This document shows positions 1 to 12,900 of a stretch of 64,000 bases of DNA, piece by piece (position 1 is the stretch's first letter; each line of letters opens with the position of its first letter). The notes under the pieces were generated by a model. The model did no database searches. It worked only from the letters and a program-made list of their open reading frames with translations, and had not been told where the DNA came from. Position numbers and translations under genes: made by a program. Source of the DNA: Sipunculus nudus (taxonomy: Eukaryota > Annelida > Sipuncula > Golfingiida > Sipunculidae). The stretch covers positions 12,690,882-12,754,881 of the forward strand of contig CM049317.1 of NCBI GenBank assembly GCA_026874595.1, written 5' to 3'.

Positions 1-1005
1 AAACGATCGCACACTACCCCTTAGACTTGCACCTTGCACAGGTATTTCCTGTTTCACTAAGACAATCATTCTGACTTAAAAACATTATAAGTTTTATATA
101 TTATATACTCTGTGCTCGTTTACTAAGACTGCGCGCGAAGAGCTAGGTAAGTATTTAACCTTGGGAATCTCTTCTTTTTAAGGGAGTGGCAACATATGAC
201 ATACAATCAGATATCCACATATATCACCATCAAATCTATTTTCGACAAATGTCAGATCGGAACACATTGGGATGACACCTGCGATTTGTAAGACCTGTCT
301 AGCTTGGAAGCTCATGTTGGCTGTTGGGCTCACTTCTGGATCTAGAGAATAAGTGGTGTTTTGCACCTTGCCCTAGGACAGCTGATTTTGCCATAGATCT
401 AGCTTAAAATGGCCAGTCCACTTATAGTTAAGACGGGTTGCTAACAGAGACTCGCAGCACACAACTGTCCGAAGTAACATTATGAATGCCTTGCAGGTCA
501 ATGTTGATTGATCACACATCTCCGGGGATGTACACCGGTCACTTTGATCTCGGATGTAAGTGAAACATCGAGCTTGCCATTCTATATGTAGATGTGTTCT
601 TTTGAATTCTTGTTAAAACTGAGACACTGGTGCATAGTAGGCAATTTACAAGTCCTTTAAACACAAAAATGGAAAATCCAACCCAACAAAGCAAGCATAA
701 GTATTACTCCACTCAGGCACGCCAGATGGCGCTCACTTGGCACTTTCATAAATTTGCTTGTTGTTGTGAAATCACGTTATGAAATAACAAGGTCAGCAGG
801 CCTAATGCGAACCTGTGCAATGGGATATAAGGTATAATGCTTGCATGAAAGCATGCTTAAACAATATTTGAAAAGTTCTTGATTAACTTTCAATAACATG
901 TCTGACATGTACATGCAGGTACGAAACATTTAAAACTCAAGTTCAAGCACCAATTGCACTCCTTGAATACTGGTATGGATGTAAATAACAGAAAAATGAT
1001 TATAG

Positions 1006-1450
1006 TTGCCGCCACAAGTTTTGTGTATAAGAAAGTCCTCGAAGAAGTATGGACACAATTTCAGGCAGATACTTCAAACTTCTCTTGAGCTATATGCACA
1101 GATATAGGAAACCCAAAACAATTGTAGGTGGCGCCACATGTCTTGTATGTGACAAAGCTATCCGAGATGTATAGATTTGCCCAATTTCTAGCTGATATGT
1201 CATATCTCTCATAAGAAATAAGCAGGGATATACATTGCAAAAATGTGTGTAGGTGGCGCCATCAGTCTTGTATATGACGAAGCTATCCGAGATGTAGAGA
1301 TATGCCCAATTTCAGGATGATATATCGAATTCCGCCTGAGAAATAAGGGACATACACTATGCAAAAATTATTGTAGGTGGTGACACCAGTCTTGTGTACG
1401 AGAAAGCCAACAAAGATGCATTGACAATTCAAAATGTCAGGCCAATACAT
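1006..1450. repeat. Short tandem repeat, unit about 122 bp, 3-4 copies
   Basis: Units begin near 1006, 1128, 1249 and 1375. Each has a GGTGGCGCCAC-type start, a 'GTCTTGT(A/G)TA(T/C)GA' segment and a '(C/A)CAATTTCAGG' segment. The copies have diverged by point changes. No coding potential seen. Confidence 0.65.
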
Positions 1451-1604
1451 CAAACTTCTAATGAGTCACGTGCACCGGGCTGACCAAGCTCAGATGAGGC
1501 AGGCAGTTGTCCTGAGTGAACCGGAACAAATTGCTAGCTGCATCTACCGCACTTAGTGAACTCTTGTTCTGTACCTGGGTAAACGTTTGACCTGTTGCTT
1601 ACTC

Positions 1605-1740
1605 TGATACATTTGGCAGTCTGCCAAAGCTATAAATAGATCCAGACTGACCTTTGGCCTATTGCCAGTTCTGAAATAGTTGGCAGTCTGCCAGGCTATT
1701 TATAGATACAGACACAATTTTGGCCTGTTGGCATATATGT
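1605..1740. repeat. Two copies of a 70-75 bp repeat with NFI-like palindromes
   Basis: Two similar blocks carry TTGGCAGTCTGCCA, then a 'TATAAATAGAT(C/A)CAGAC' or related stretch and a TTTGGCCT(A/G)TTG end. The first block has the perfect palindrome at 1613-1627 and the second a partial copy at 1680-1693. Confidence 0.55.
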
Positions 1741-1899
1741 TTACACATACTGAAAGACTTTGGCTACAATGCTTTTTTTAATCAAATGTTAAGAAGAATT
1801 AAGAAGCAGTCCTTGCTTTATTAAAAGTCGAATAATTCTGACAAAAATTATTCAAGTAAACTTATACAAAGTCCTCTTAAGAACAATTTTTTGCAATGT

Positions 1900-2620
1900 T
1901 ACAGAAGTTGAAATGTTCAACAGTTTTGCAGAAAAAAATATTGCAGCCCCCAGTTTGAAATAGGCTTACTAATGGCCAAAGGACCACATTCTATTACCCT
2001 ACCAAAAATTAACGAACCGAAGATATTCTTATTTAACTGAAAGAACCCAACCCCAGAATAATCCTGTGAAAAATTAAACGATTTATGTTGACAATGTTCA
2101 TCATAAAACTTTTTTTAGCTGAATGAGGCTAACCATTTGTGCAAACATGAAAGAGCTCGTCTCTTGGATCATTTCTGTGAAATATTGAACAATTTTGCTT
2201 AATGATTTCAGAGAAGATTTACAACGTTTTTTATCCCCCTCCCCCGTAAAATGTAAGTTAATGCAGGTGGCGCCACAAAAAAGTCAATCCCACGACATTT
2301 GATATGTGACAGATTTCTGCATAAAGTTTGGGGATGTTAGCTCTCACTATTCCTTGGATATTATTGGTTAATGTACTGATGACCGATGACCCTCGTACAT
2401 AAAGGTTGATGCTGGTGGCGCCACCAATACCTCAATTTCATATATGATTCATGTGACCAACATTTGCATATAATTTGGTGATGATAGCTCCAGCCGTTTC
2501 TGATATTGTAATTTTAGTATCCTTTTTTGGCCAAATGACTAAGTTCAGCTTCCTGTCTCTCGGCCAAAATTCACCGAAGTGGATCCAATCGATCACACTT
2601 GGGAGAGATAGTTTTGGAGA
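1900..2620 (+). repeat. Dispersed repeat with GGTGGCGCCAC motif, copy 1
   Basis: Shares order and wording with 54400-54950: 'ACGAACC.', a 'GCTC(C)AGC' segment, 'TGGCCAAATGACTAAGTTCA' and the GGTGGCGCCAC motif at about 2267 and 2413. An open frame crossing this region on the plus strand follows the repeat and is not a gene. Confidence 0.6.
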
Positions 2621-2689
2621 TAATTTCTTTAAGCCGTGGTCCCAGCCCGTCGTACTTGCAAGTGTGTGCTGTCTACTTAAAAACAAAAT

Positions 2690-3660
2690 AGGCAAAATTT
2701 GGGAATCCGTGCGTGGTGAGTACCGCCTCAGTGCGGATTTGGGAGCACGCAGACACGCCATAGCACTTTTAGTGCAAGAGGAACTTTCGCTGCGTTCAGG
2801 CTGTGGTCTGGTTACGGATTCACCCCCAGTACAGTCACGTGCCTGCCCTATTCAGCCAATGAGAGCACAACGCACTGAATTCGTGAGTCTTTCAAATTTT
2901 TCCCATGGTCAGTTGCTCTACGGACGGCGGACTCAACACGTGCGTGCTGCGCACGCGATAAGTGCGTCGTCCGTGCTTACTCGGCACTTCCCCAGTTCAA
3001 CAGTTCAACGCAGAACTCACATGGACCGTACCGAGTAAGCACGTGCTCCGCACTTACAACGCACGTTGTGCGCCCTGATTTCTGCAGTATATATAAAATC
3101 CGAGCCGACGGACGAGTGCCTACATTTCGTCTCTAAGATGCCTAAGAGGGCGATGAAGAAGGGGTCAGCTGAACCTGCTCTCGCAGTATCAGAACCCGGA
3201 GTCGCTGCGGTGGAATAGGCGGCATCTTGAGGCAGCAGCAGAGGGGATTTCTGGAGAACCTCGGAAGGTCGTCCTATATATGCCCCCCCCCCCCCGGGAC
3301 ATCGGGCGGAAAAACTCACGTTCATTGCACTTGCAACATGCTAGTAAGGACACCGTACGTGAGCAGCACATGTAAGTACGGCCTCCGTACGATAACGTGG
3401 CAATCGCACGGAGATTGTACATTACAAGCACGTTGTAAGCACGTACAACTCACCACGTGCGCAACGTACGATGCACGCAACCGCTCACGGCCAGGCGTGG
3501 CATGTACTTACACCATGCGCAACCGTGCGAGTGACGTGCTTTGACGTACTCCCTCTCGGCTCTTGCCACTCCCTCCCCACGTTTTCAGAAAGACGTGGCA
3601 GCCATGGCCTCCCCAAAAAACGTACGGGGGCTTTAGGAACGTCGTCACATATGCACAAAT
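2690..3660. promoter_or_regulatory. CpG-rich patch with TATA box and short open frame
   Basis: About 1 kb that is far richer in G, C and CpG than its surroundings, packed with ACGTG/CGTAC words. On the plus strand a TATA box (TATATAAAA, about 3090-3098) is followed at a normal distance by an ATG at 3138 and a 26-codon frame ending at 3218 (starts MPKRAMKKGS). It could be the 5' end of a gene or a mobile-element promoter; no continuing coding sequence is evident, and a poly-C tract follows at 3285. Confidence 0.4.
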
Positions 3661-3785
3661 GAAGCTAGGAATTTGGGCCGAATAGGTGGATGCAAACACG
3701 ATTTCGGGAGCATTCCACTATAGCCAGCCATGGTGGAGGTTTGCATTCCTTATGATGCAGATTCCTAGTTAGGAAACATGTTGAA
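3660..3785 (+). repeat. End fragment of an invertebrate MITE/SINE-like family
   Basis: Contains 'GGGCCGAATAGGTG', 'GCAAACACG' and the ending 'GGAGGTTTGCATTCCTTA', which recur at 5620-5700, 5925-6040, 17110-17160 and 27670-27715. The 5' part is missing here. Confidence 0.5.
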
Positions 3786-4434
3786 ACTGATAGTCGAGAG
3801 CAGGAGGGAAGGTTAGACATGAACCGACCCCCGCGTCCCTTTACGGACTAGTGTTGTAAATGGAACTAAAAGACAATATGTATAAAACATACAAAATTGG
3901 GTTCCAGCTGTGAAAGAAAGGGGCGAAAAGACTTTTTTCAAACTCCAATTTTTAGAAATAAAGAAAAGAAGATGAACCGTGCTTACAAAATATATCATTA
4001 AATAGGAGATTGCATTAAGTTTAATAATTTGCAGGCTTAGTTTAAAGGAAACAAAAATGGACTATCAGATTATTTAAAAATGAACGATAATTCTGAAACA
4101 CATCGGTGCCACTTTTCTTTCAATCGTACACTCTTTGATTTGTAGGATACAGTGTTCATTATGAGAATGAACTGCTTTTTCAACTACACCGGCTAACATT
4201 GTAATAAATGATAATAATTATTCACAAACAACCAGAACATGTAATTACTGTCCACTTAATCAGAAGCAGAAATGCTGTTCAAGGGACGCAACAAGCAGTC
4301 TTTCGTCTAGCACATCGGTCCTTTGTCGTGCTTTACGAAAGCCGAATCACTTTACGAGAATTCATATTAAGCGGAAACAAGACTTCAACAAAGTAAGATA
4401 TATATATATGAAAAAGTTATCGACTTCTAAACGT

Positions 4435-4440
4435 TTTATT
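4435..4440 (-). terminator. Polyadenylation signal AATAAA
   Basis: On the minus strand AATAAA lies 32 bases after the stop codon of exon 26 (TGTAATAAAACG). If used, the 3' untranslated region would be only about 50-60 bases. A T-rich tract follows within 30 bases. Confidence 0.6.
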
Positions 4441-4471
4441 ACAATGATCTCGCTGCATTCTGTTTATACTG

Positions 4472-5183
4472 TCATAAAGTTTGGTTCGAAGGATGGTAAT
4501 AGTCATCGTATTGCGACGGACCATGCGCCCCTGTATTATGGACGCTTCCTGCTGGGTGTATCTGTGTTTCTTGGGAATAACTGCGTCCATGCCCGGGAGC
4601 ATAAACTGGGCTCTGGTTAGGCGGCTCAAGTTCGCCAGCATAATTTTCATTCGTGTTGAAATGAGAATGTCTCGACGGGACATCTGGTACCACCAGCTGG
4701 ACGTCAGAATACATCCCGTAATCATTACATGAGCTTCCTGCGTACCTTATATCATGCAGCTGTGACTGATAACTGGAATGTGGCGACATGCCTGGCGTGG
4801 GACTGTAGTTAGGGCTCCCTGCTGAACGCGACTGTTTGACCATTTGACGAGATCCGAAAGTAGACAGGTGTCTCTGATCAGTTGCAAGGCCGCTGCCCCT
4901 ACTGCCGTAGGTATCACTAAGGTGCACTGAGCCGTGAGAGTACGAACGTGATCGAACACGAGATGACGTGGCCGTGACAAGTGCAGGGTGCTGCCAAGGG
5001 GAATCCACGTCTATGCTGTCGGCCGAGCTGGAACTGCGGGCGTATGGTTGGGCAGTTAACCGGCTTGAAACTTTGGGCACCAGCAAGGGAACGTCTCCAC
5101 AGTCGCTGGTTACACCCTCTACAGAAATCGGTTCCTCATCGTCAGTGCCGAGGTCGCCATAGCCACCGCCCTCTTCGTTTTTG
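4472..5183 (-). CDS. Exon 26: Ser/Tyr-rich cytoplasmic tail and stop
   Basis: The last exon enters after ttttttcag in phase 2 and runs 237 codons to a stop at 4474-4472. It is rich in Ser, Pro, Gly, Tyr and His, has an acidic start (GTDDEEPISVE) and low complexity. Tyrosines sit in YGDL (a YxxL-type sorting or signalling motif), YSDV and a DDYY cluster near the end. No kinase or TIR domain is present. The C-terminus (NQTL) does not fit the main PDZ-binding class. Codon use is more GC-rich than the surrounding intron. Confidence 0.85.
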
Positions 5184-5319
5184 CTGAAAATATTGATGTG
5201 TTTTGATTATTCAAAATACTAATTATTATTATTATAATTATTATTATTATTATTATTATTATATCCATTACACTAAATACGACAAAGAAAATAGTTCCAT
5301 TCAATATACAACAGGACCC

Positions 5320-5371
<52 letters not shown>

Positions 5372-8300
5372 CCAAAATATAACCAATGTTAAAGGATATC
5401 TGTTATTGCCTCCGCCAGGAGGGAATGCGTTCATCCAGTTCTTTTTTGTGTTTGTGTGTGAGTGTTTGTTTACAACATAATTCATGTAATCATCTCATTA
5501 AAATTTCAGGAATGGCTCAAGGATGAATCGATAAGATATTTGTGTGGATCCAGTGCCTCCTCCGGATACAGGAGCGTCATCAATGAATATTCACACATGT
5601 ACAGTCACCTATGTATGAATGAAGTGGGGAATGTGGGCCGAAGTATAGGTGAATTCAAACACGACACGGTCCTGCCTCGTTCGCTGAACGAGACATTATA
5701 GCCTCGGTGACGCCACGAGGTAGGCTATGCGTTCATCCCAGTTCGTAGGTCTTTCTGTTTCACAACATAACTCAAGCAGTCACAGACTCTCATGAAACTT
5801 TCAGAGCATGTCTGGAATGGGCCAATGAAGAATCGATTGCATCTTAGTACGAGTCCCTCACATGATCCGGATTCAGGAAGTTCATCAAGTAATATTCATT
5901 ACTGTATAGTTTATATCATGCACGCATGAATCTGAGAATATGGACCGGGTAAGAGAAGACAAACATGAATGGGGAAGCATCCACGATAGAGACCCCCACA
6001 TGGCCAAGGTTTGCATTCCTAGGAATGCAAATTTCCAGTACTTATTATTCGATTTTAAGGTGGAGGTATTTAGACTATAAACAATCGTATAAGTCAATTA
6101 AGTGACCAATAACAATCCTAGAAATGCTAATGGGATACACAAGAATATTGACTGAGTGAACAAAGGCTGTTGGAGTAAAAAATTAACATCTCTTGGGTCA
6201 ACTCTTGTTGGCAATAACAATAACAGAGGATTTATTTTCAACTTACAGTTATCAAAATTTCACCAGAGAAAATCAATAATAATATCACATCTACGTTATT
6301 ATACGTATTGTTTTAAGAAAGCCATATAAAGTCACAACAGGAAGTGTAAATATAGATATACATACCTCCGTGGCTTACGGCATAAACTTGTGTACCTGTG
6401 TGAAAAAACATGAATAGTGTAAAATGCCAAATGCAACTGCCAGTTCCTCACATTGTAAAATAATATATAAGCAGACCTGAAGTCAATCCTGCTTTAGAAT
6501 ATAACGGAGAGAAACAATTGAACTCAACTGCAACTGAACTAGAACTAGAGCCAACAAGCTCAGATGGATGTAGTCCAGAACTGTACTATTCGGGGTCTAT
6601 TTATAATATGATAGTCTATATTGCCCCATAAGAGGAATATTTTTGTATTCAATTTATTCATCAAGTTAATCAGGCAGTTTTACTAAAATCAAATTCAGAT
6701 TCCACTTAGGCGATTATGCAAAATCTCAGAAAAAGCTATTTCAGTATCTCTCTTTCTGAATTTTGTGGATCAGCAAACTTGTCACTTGTCATCAAACCAT
6801 TGCATTTTTCACAACTGTAAGCTGAACTTGGAAATTAATGTTCTGAACTGAACCCAAATTCATTTTCCCCTTAACAAGTTCAACTGAATTGAACTCGAAC
6901 TCGATTTCAAACATCAGAATTAAACTCATGGCAGCTTATATGTTAACAAACACAAACGTCCGGACGAGCTCTTTAGCTATGAGCTTAATACTAGGTGGAG
7001 AGGTAAATGGTTGTATAGAAGAACTTGGTACGATTTTCGCATTTTTATTTCAAGATGTGTGTGGGTTTGGTAAGGAAATATTCCGGATTGAGCCAGATGC
7101 AACACTTATGGTTATGACGTGGTTTAACTGTTTATTACAACCTCATGTTATCCGATCAATTTATTGATTAAATCATGTAAGAGCACAGGGCCCTCAACAT
7201 ATATGGGTAGTTTATTCATACGGATGGACCTAACTAAACAGGATGATATATGTACATGTACTCACCAGCATCATATCCTTAATCTACTCTATGATCAGTG
7301 TTTTTATTGTCCGTATTATACTACTAATGAATAATCCAAAGTACTGCAGTTAGATGTTCTGGTTATAAAGTACGTAGGTCACAAAGAAAGTTTAACACAG
7401 GCAAGGAAAATAAAATCTGTGTCCGAATTTTAAGTAGATTTTTCCTAGTTGGCAGGAACTTACCGATATACAATCACCGAAGCTGCAATAACCGCCATCA
7501 AGGCGGCGACACTGGATCCGCCAATTAATCCAATTATTGCATTAACTCCACCAACTGAAAAAAAAAGTCAGGACATGGCGTGTAAGTCATTGTTATTTTT
7601 ATGGATTACTTAATATACATCTTGGTAATATATTCAGACCATACCGAGAAAAGAGAGGAAACCCTTGGTATTAAGCGAATCTGGACTGGCTGGTATTAAG
7701 CGTGTTATTTTTATACAGAAACATTGAAAGAAATTATTCTTTAAGCACATACATATATAAACACCCGCTTGGGACTAACCTTTTATTCGGATCGGCAATA
7801 AAACCCAAGTATTATTTGTGAAACAAAAGAACCAACCAATAAAGAGAGGTGGCGGAGGTGATCATTTTGCTTTTTATTAAATATTTTATTTATTTATATA
7901 ACATGGATTGTACGGAAAAAAATATAATAGTTCACTTATCGAGGCACTCTCTATAGTTCAGATGGTTGGCGGTAGTGTCCAAAGGAACCCGTAGAAAACC
8001 ACCGACTTCGGACATGCCACAACATCCTACCCTCACAGCCACGCTGGAAGTCGAACCAGCGTCGCCAGAAGAGAGCCAAGCGTTCTACCCCCTCGACCCC
8101 TTTACATTAAGAATGTTATAGAGTAGTTACCATTCTGACACGTGTCTTTACTGGTCGCTCCCTTTTGGCCTTTGCTGCTACCGCCGGGACATTTATAACA
8201 TTTATAAGTCCCATAGTAAGGTTGATAATAACCCTCCTTGCACGGGTGACACTCTCTGCTTTTTTCTTTGGCGTAGGTCCCTGGATGACACGGAGCTGTT

Positions 8301-9904
8301 TTTAAAATAAAGAATGGAATGAAAGATTGACTCAGAAGAACAATCATCTTGTATAATCATATATATCTCAATACTCATGACGTAAGTGTGTTCCTGGATA
8401 AAGCTGCGTTTATGGGGCGTGCTGTATGGGGATTGCGGCAAAAGAACGCGGTATGTTGAATGCTTTATAAAATTGCGTGGCACATTCACCTGATGGGCGG
8501 TAAAACGCAGGTGGCAGATCGCTATCGCGATTTGTGGCCTTAGGGTACCTTTTCCCTTTTGGGACACCGGGTGGCCTCAGGCCACCAGCCCTCGGTGCAC
8601 CCTTCTCGATCTGTTTTCCTTCCGCAAATAGGCCACCAGGATACACAGCATTATACATGTGGTGTCCTCAGGCCACCAGGGGTATACAGGATTATACCTG
8701 TGGTGGCCGTAGGCCACGAGGATACACTGCATCATACTTGGTGTATACCTAGGCTACCATGATATACCAGCATCATACCTGTAGTGTCCTTAGGCCACCA
8801 GGGTATGTAGCATCATACTTGTGGGGCACCAGGGTATACAAAATTATACATATGGTGTCCTTGGGGCACCAGGGTATACAGCATTATACATGTGGTGTCT
8901 TTAGGCCACCAGGGTATACAGAAATGTTCTGTTCTTGAATGAAAGAAGTATAGTAACAAAATATTATAGCCTGAATTCGGTGTTCTTTCATGGAACTTTC
9001 TATGATATTGGCGGATGTCCATATTTGTAGACGTCAATCTAGAAGAAGCTTTGTCGGAGATATCTTGAGCATGCTCACTAAGTATAACTGTTGGGTATTT
9101 TTGAGCATTATCTCAACTCCAGATCATTCCCTTGTAAACGAGCATGGAAATTGTATTGTTATACGTATTGTTAACCAAGGAATAAATGCTTTTGAACAAT
9201 CTATATACGAGGAAAATGTTTCCATTGATGAACACCTATCACAACATTTTTCGATATTATGCCTGTTTGTTCCTGTCCGTCTCCCATCTGGAAAGTCTCT
9301 CTTATTTATCCAGGTTCAATATTTAAATTTATGTATTTGGCATGATTTTAGTTACTCCAAATCTTCGATTTTCTGACAGCGAATTACGTATTTTATGTAG
9401 AACAATGTTTCGGGATAAAATTGAACACGTACTTTTCGGATGCTTTGCATTAGACGAGCTGCGTGATTTAATGTAGCAGCGGAATAGGACCTTTACGTCA
9501 GGACCATTTATTTCTAAGCCCAAGGAGGATAATAAGCTTATGGGATAAAATAATATTTAGTGGACCGCTACCAGAAGACTTGATTCTGGATGAGGGAGTT
9601 TATGAAATCTTCCTTTATATGTGGACGAAATTTATTTACTTCTCAATTGATCGAATCTAGAATATTTAACGCGTATGACAATTGGTTAAAACTATGCTAC
9701 CTGACATTAACTTCTTAACTGACGTAAGACCATTGTTTGGTTATTAAGTTTTCATTCTCTGGACCGTGAATGTATAAAGTAAAGTGATATTTCATATGCG
9801 TACTAGTTTAGCTGTGTCACAAGCTCATGTCGTTATGGTGCCGCGATTCATTATATGTATGTATGTATGTATATTTATGTTTATTGGTATTTGTATGTAT
9901 ATAC

Positions 9905-9954
<50 letters not shown>

Positions 9955-12900
9955 GAATAACATTGAAGAAAAACAACACATTAAACATTAAAACAACAAC
10001 AAACCTCTTTGCCCTGTTATGTTCCAGTATCGCACGTGTACCCCGAACAATCCATTGATCCATATATTTGATCTTGCATTCGTAGATCAAATATATGGTA
10101 ACCAGAATGCGTTATAAGACACGCGGTAAAATGGAATTCTCAGTGAAAATGAAATTCTCTGTGAAGGATCCGCAGAACGCGCACGGTATAACGCTCATAG
10201 GCTCTGGTTACTGTTTGTATGACCTACGGTTGCAGTGCGATGTAGCGGGTTCGACATCATCTGATCCATATCGCAGGGATTTACCGCCCGCGAAGTTAAT
10301 GAGCCTTGCCATTTTATATCACATTCCAGTAAAATAGCCTCATTTAATTTATTTCTTTTTTTTATTAAACGGTGATATACAGGGATTGTGAATCAAAGAC
10401 TTGCGTGTTTCATATAAAACAATCATTTGTTTATGTTTGCTAATGCTCACTAGAGTTCACTGCATCTTATTTAAAGATATTATAGATGTATTACGGAAAT
10501 TTTAAATACTACAGAGACCTTTATTAGTTACTTTTGAATCGTTCCTGTAAAATGTGGACTTGTAGTACAACGGAAATCACGAGGGGAAAGTTCGGAATTG
10601 CCAGTGTCCGTGATTTGAATTTTCGATGTACATTAATTTAGAAATTTATTGCATATTCATATTTTAAATATCTTACCAGAGCAAGGTCTCCTGTTCGGTT
10701 GCGCAGAAACCTTGCTTCAGCGGGTCTCCTTGCTTGCTTGTCATAATTTTAACGGCTAATCAAATCAATCGTTACATATAAGGAGACTGTAAACAAATAA
10801 AAATTTGCTTACAAGCCTTATCAGCAAGAACACATAATGGAGGCTCATCAGGCTTATAAGCCTTAATATGACAGAGCAAATTATATCAATAACGTCGCCC
10901 CATCGCTAGACGGTTGATCTCAAATAGTTTTTTTCCCGCCGCGTAGACAGATCGTACGCGAGAAACCTGATTGGTTCAGTTATCTTGTTAATATTTCATG
11001 AAACAGCAAAGCTCAAGGGCTTGCTGAAGCAATGTCTCTGCTTGACCGAGCTTCAGACTTTAATTGCTCTCAGGAAGATGGGAGATTTGAATGTAATGAT
11101 TATTTTTTGTTGTGACTTACTGCAGACTTTGTGAGCTGGTATAAAGCCGGCTGGGCAGCCTTGTAATAACTGCTTGACTGTTTCGTCAGCCAGTATAGTG
11201 GGCGCACTGAGTTTATCCTGTGTCCCTCCCTCGACATTATTCTTCTCAATTCTGATAAACTGCTTTACAAGATGCAACTCCTGAAAAGGTAAAAGTACAC
11301 TTTTAATGAAACAAGGAATAATGGAATGAAATGAAAAGCAGCGGCGCGCATCAAAGCTATCTTGGAAAGCACGAAATGATCCACCTGAATGGTAAATAGG
11401 TGATTCATGTAATTTTATTCTATCACGTGTTTTCAAAGGAACCGTAGAATAGTTAATTTTAAAATGTTACCATAAAAGTGTATCTATAAAGTTTGCGTGA
11501 ATCCTAAATAAAATGGCAGATCCAGAAATTCAAGAACGGCAGAACGGGGGCAACAATACTGGGTTTCGGGTTGATGAGCATTATGAAACCTATGTCCTTA
11601 GATTGTGCATTTGATGTTTGTTTATATATAATATAATTATATATTTATATTTTGAAGTAATATATTTCCAGGCTATGAAAATTATAAATATTTCTTTTTA
11701 GGAAAGTTAATGACAAGTACATGGGGGAGGGTATTGGAGGGGTTACCTCCCATATTGAGAAAATTTTAATTTTTTTTTTCGGTTCACGTCTGTTCGCAAT
11801 GTTCTCTAAAACCGCGTGGTGTACAATACTATGCAACACATCAACTTTAAAGGTTATTATCCCCGCAGTGACATAGGCGATATGAGAATAAATAGTTTTT
11901 AATGTACATATAATTTAGAGCGATTTTTCCGTTTTTACTGACCGGGACGGAGGTTAAACCGAGCACATCCGAACTGCCTTCGGCAATGACCGGAATGCAT
12001 ATTGGTCACTCAACCTCAAACACTGCTATTGTTCATATGAATAACGCTTGCTTTCACTGAGGATTTTGAGCCTGTCGGGCCTTACATTTACACGAGGCTC
12101 TCACCCACGTATGTGGTCAGTAAAAGAGAAAAACACATGTTTCTTGCTCTATGAAATGGAGAGTTCAACCCAGGAGGATTAATGACAAATCCTAATTCAA
12201 GGTCCCAATTTCAGGAACAGATGTGGGGTGGGGTGGTTTTGGGGGTTTCAGGCCTCAAAATTTATCTGATACGATGAAAAAAAAAAAGGTTGCGGTGGCT
12301 GAAAATGCGATACGGACCCTCTGCATGGAGTCCTGTTGGGTCCGCTTTTGCAACTTACGAGGTATGCATATTTCTGTTTCTTTCTTCAGGAACAGTTTCC
12401 TTGCAACGTACATTTAATTAATCTGTCATGTTTTCCTCACATCAACCTTATCTTTATACGTCCAACGATAGAATCCAGTCAAATTTCATCGAAAACCTGA
12501 ATGCCCCGGCGTCTCATTCCGGTTCGCAATGTAAACGTCATCACTGACTAGGTCTTCAAGGTTAACATACGGGGGTATGAATTTCTTGCCACGAGGACAG
12601 CCCCACAAAATAAATGTAAAAAAAAAATATTTATACATATCTTATTGAGACAGTTTCCCACTAAAAACCTATATTTTCTGTTAACTTTTAGAATAAAAAA
12701 TGAGCCAACATTCCACATATCAGTTAATATATCTCCCAAACCCCGGTCATAAGCCCGTATACCGGGTTTATCAACTAGTAATTAATAATATGAAGTCTAT
12801 TATTAAACTTTGCATGCAGAAGAAGAGGGTTTTTCACTATGGACCCCGACCCAATCCTAGCGCTCCAACAGGTAACAAATGCCCGGCCTCAATCACAGAA

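Noticed and set aside
2475-3038. 187-codon plus-strand open frame
   Set aside because: Its first half is a dispersed repeat also found at 54.5 kb and its second half crosses the CpG-rich patch. No domain or splice support.
7935-8100. A functional tRNA gene
   Set aside because: Only box-B-like and A-box-like words are present; no cloverleaf can be closed.
9040-9376. A novel plus-strand gene in the intron between exons 22 and 23
   Set aside because: The downstream frame resembles a decayed LINE tail and stops interrupt it, so a mobile-element remnant is the simpler reading.
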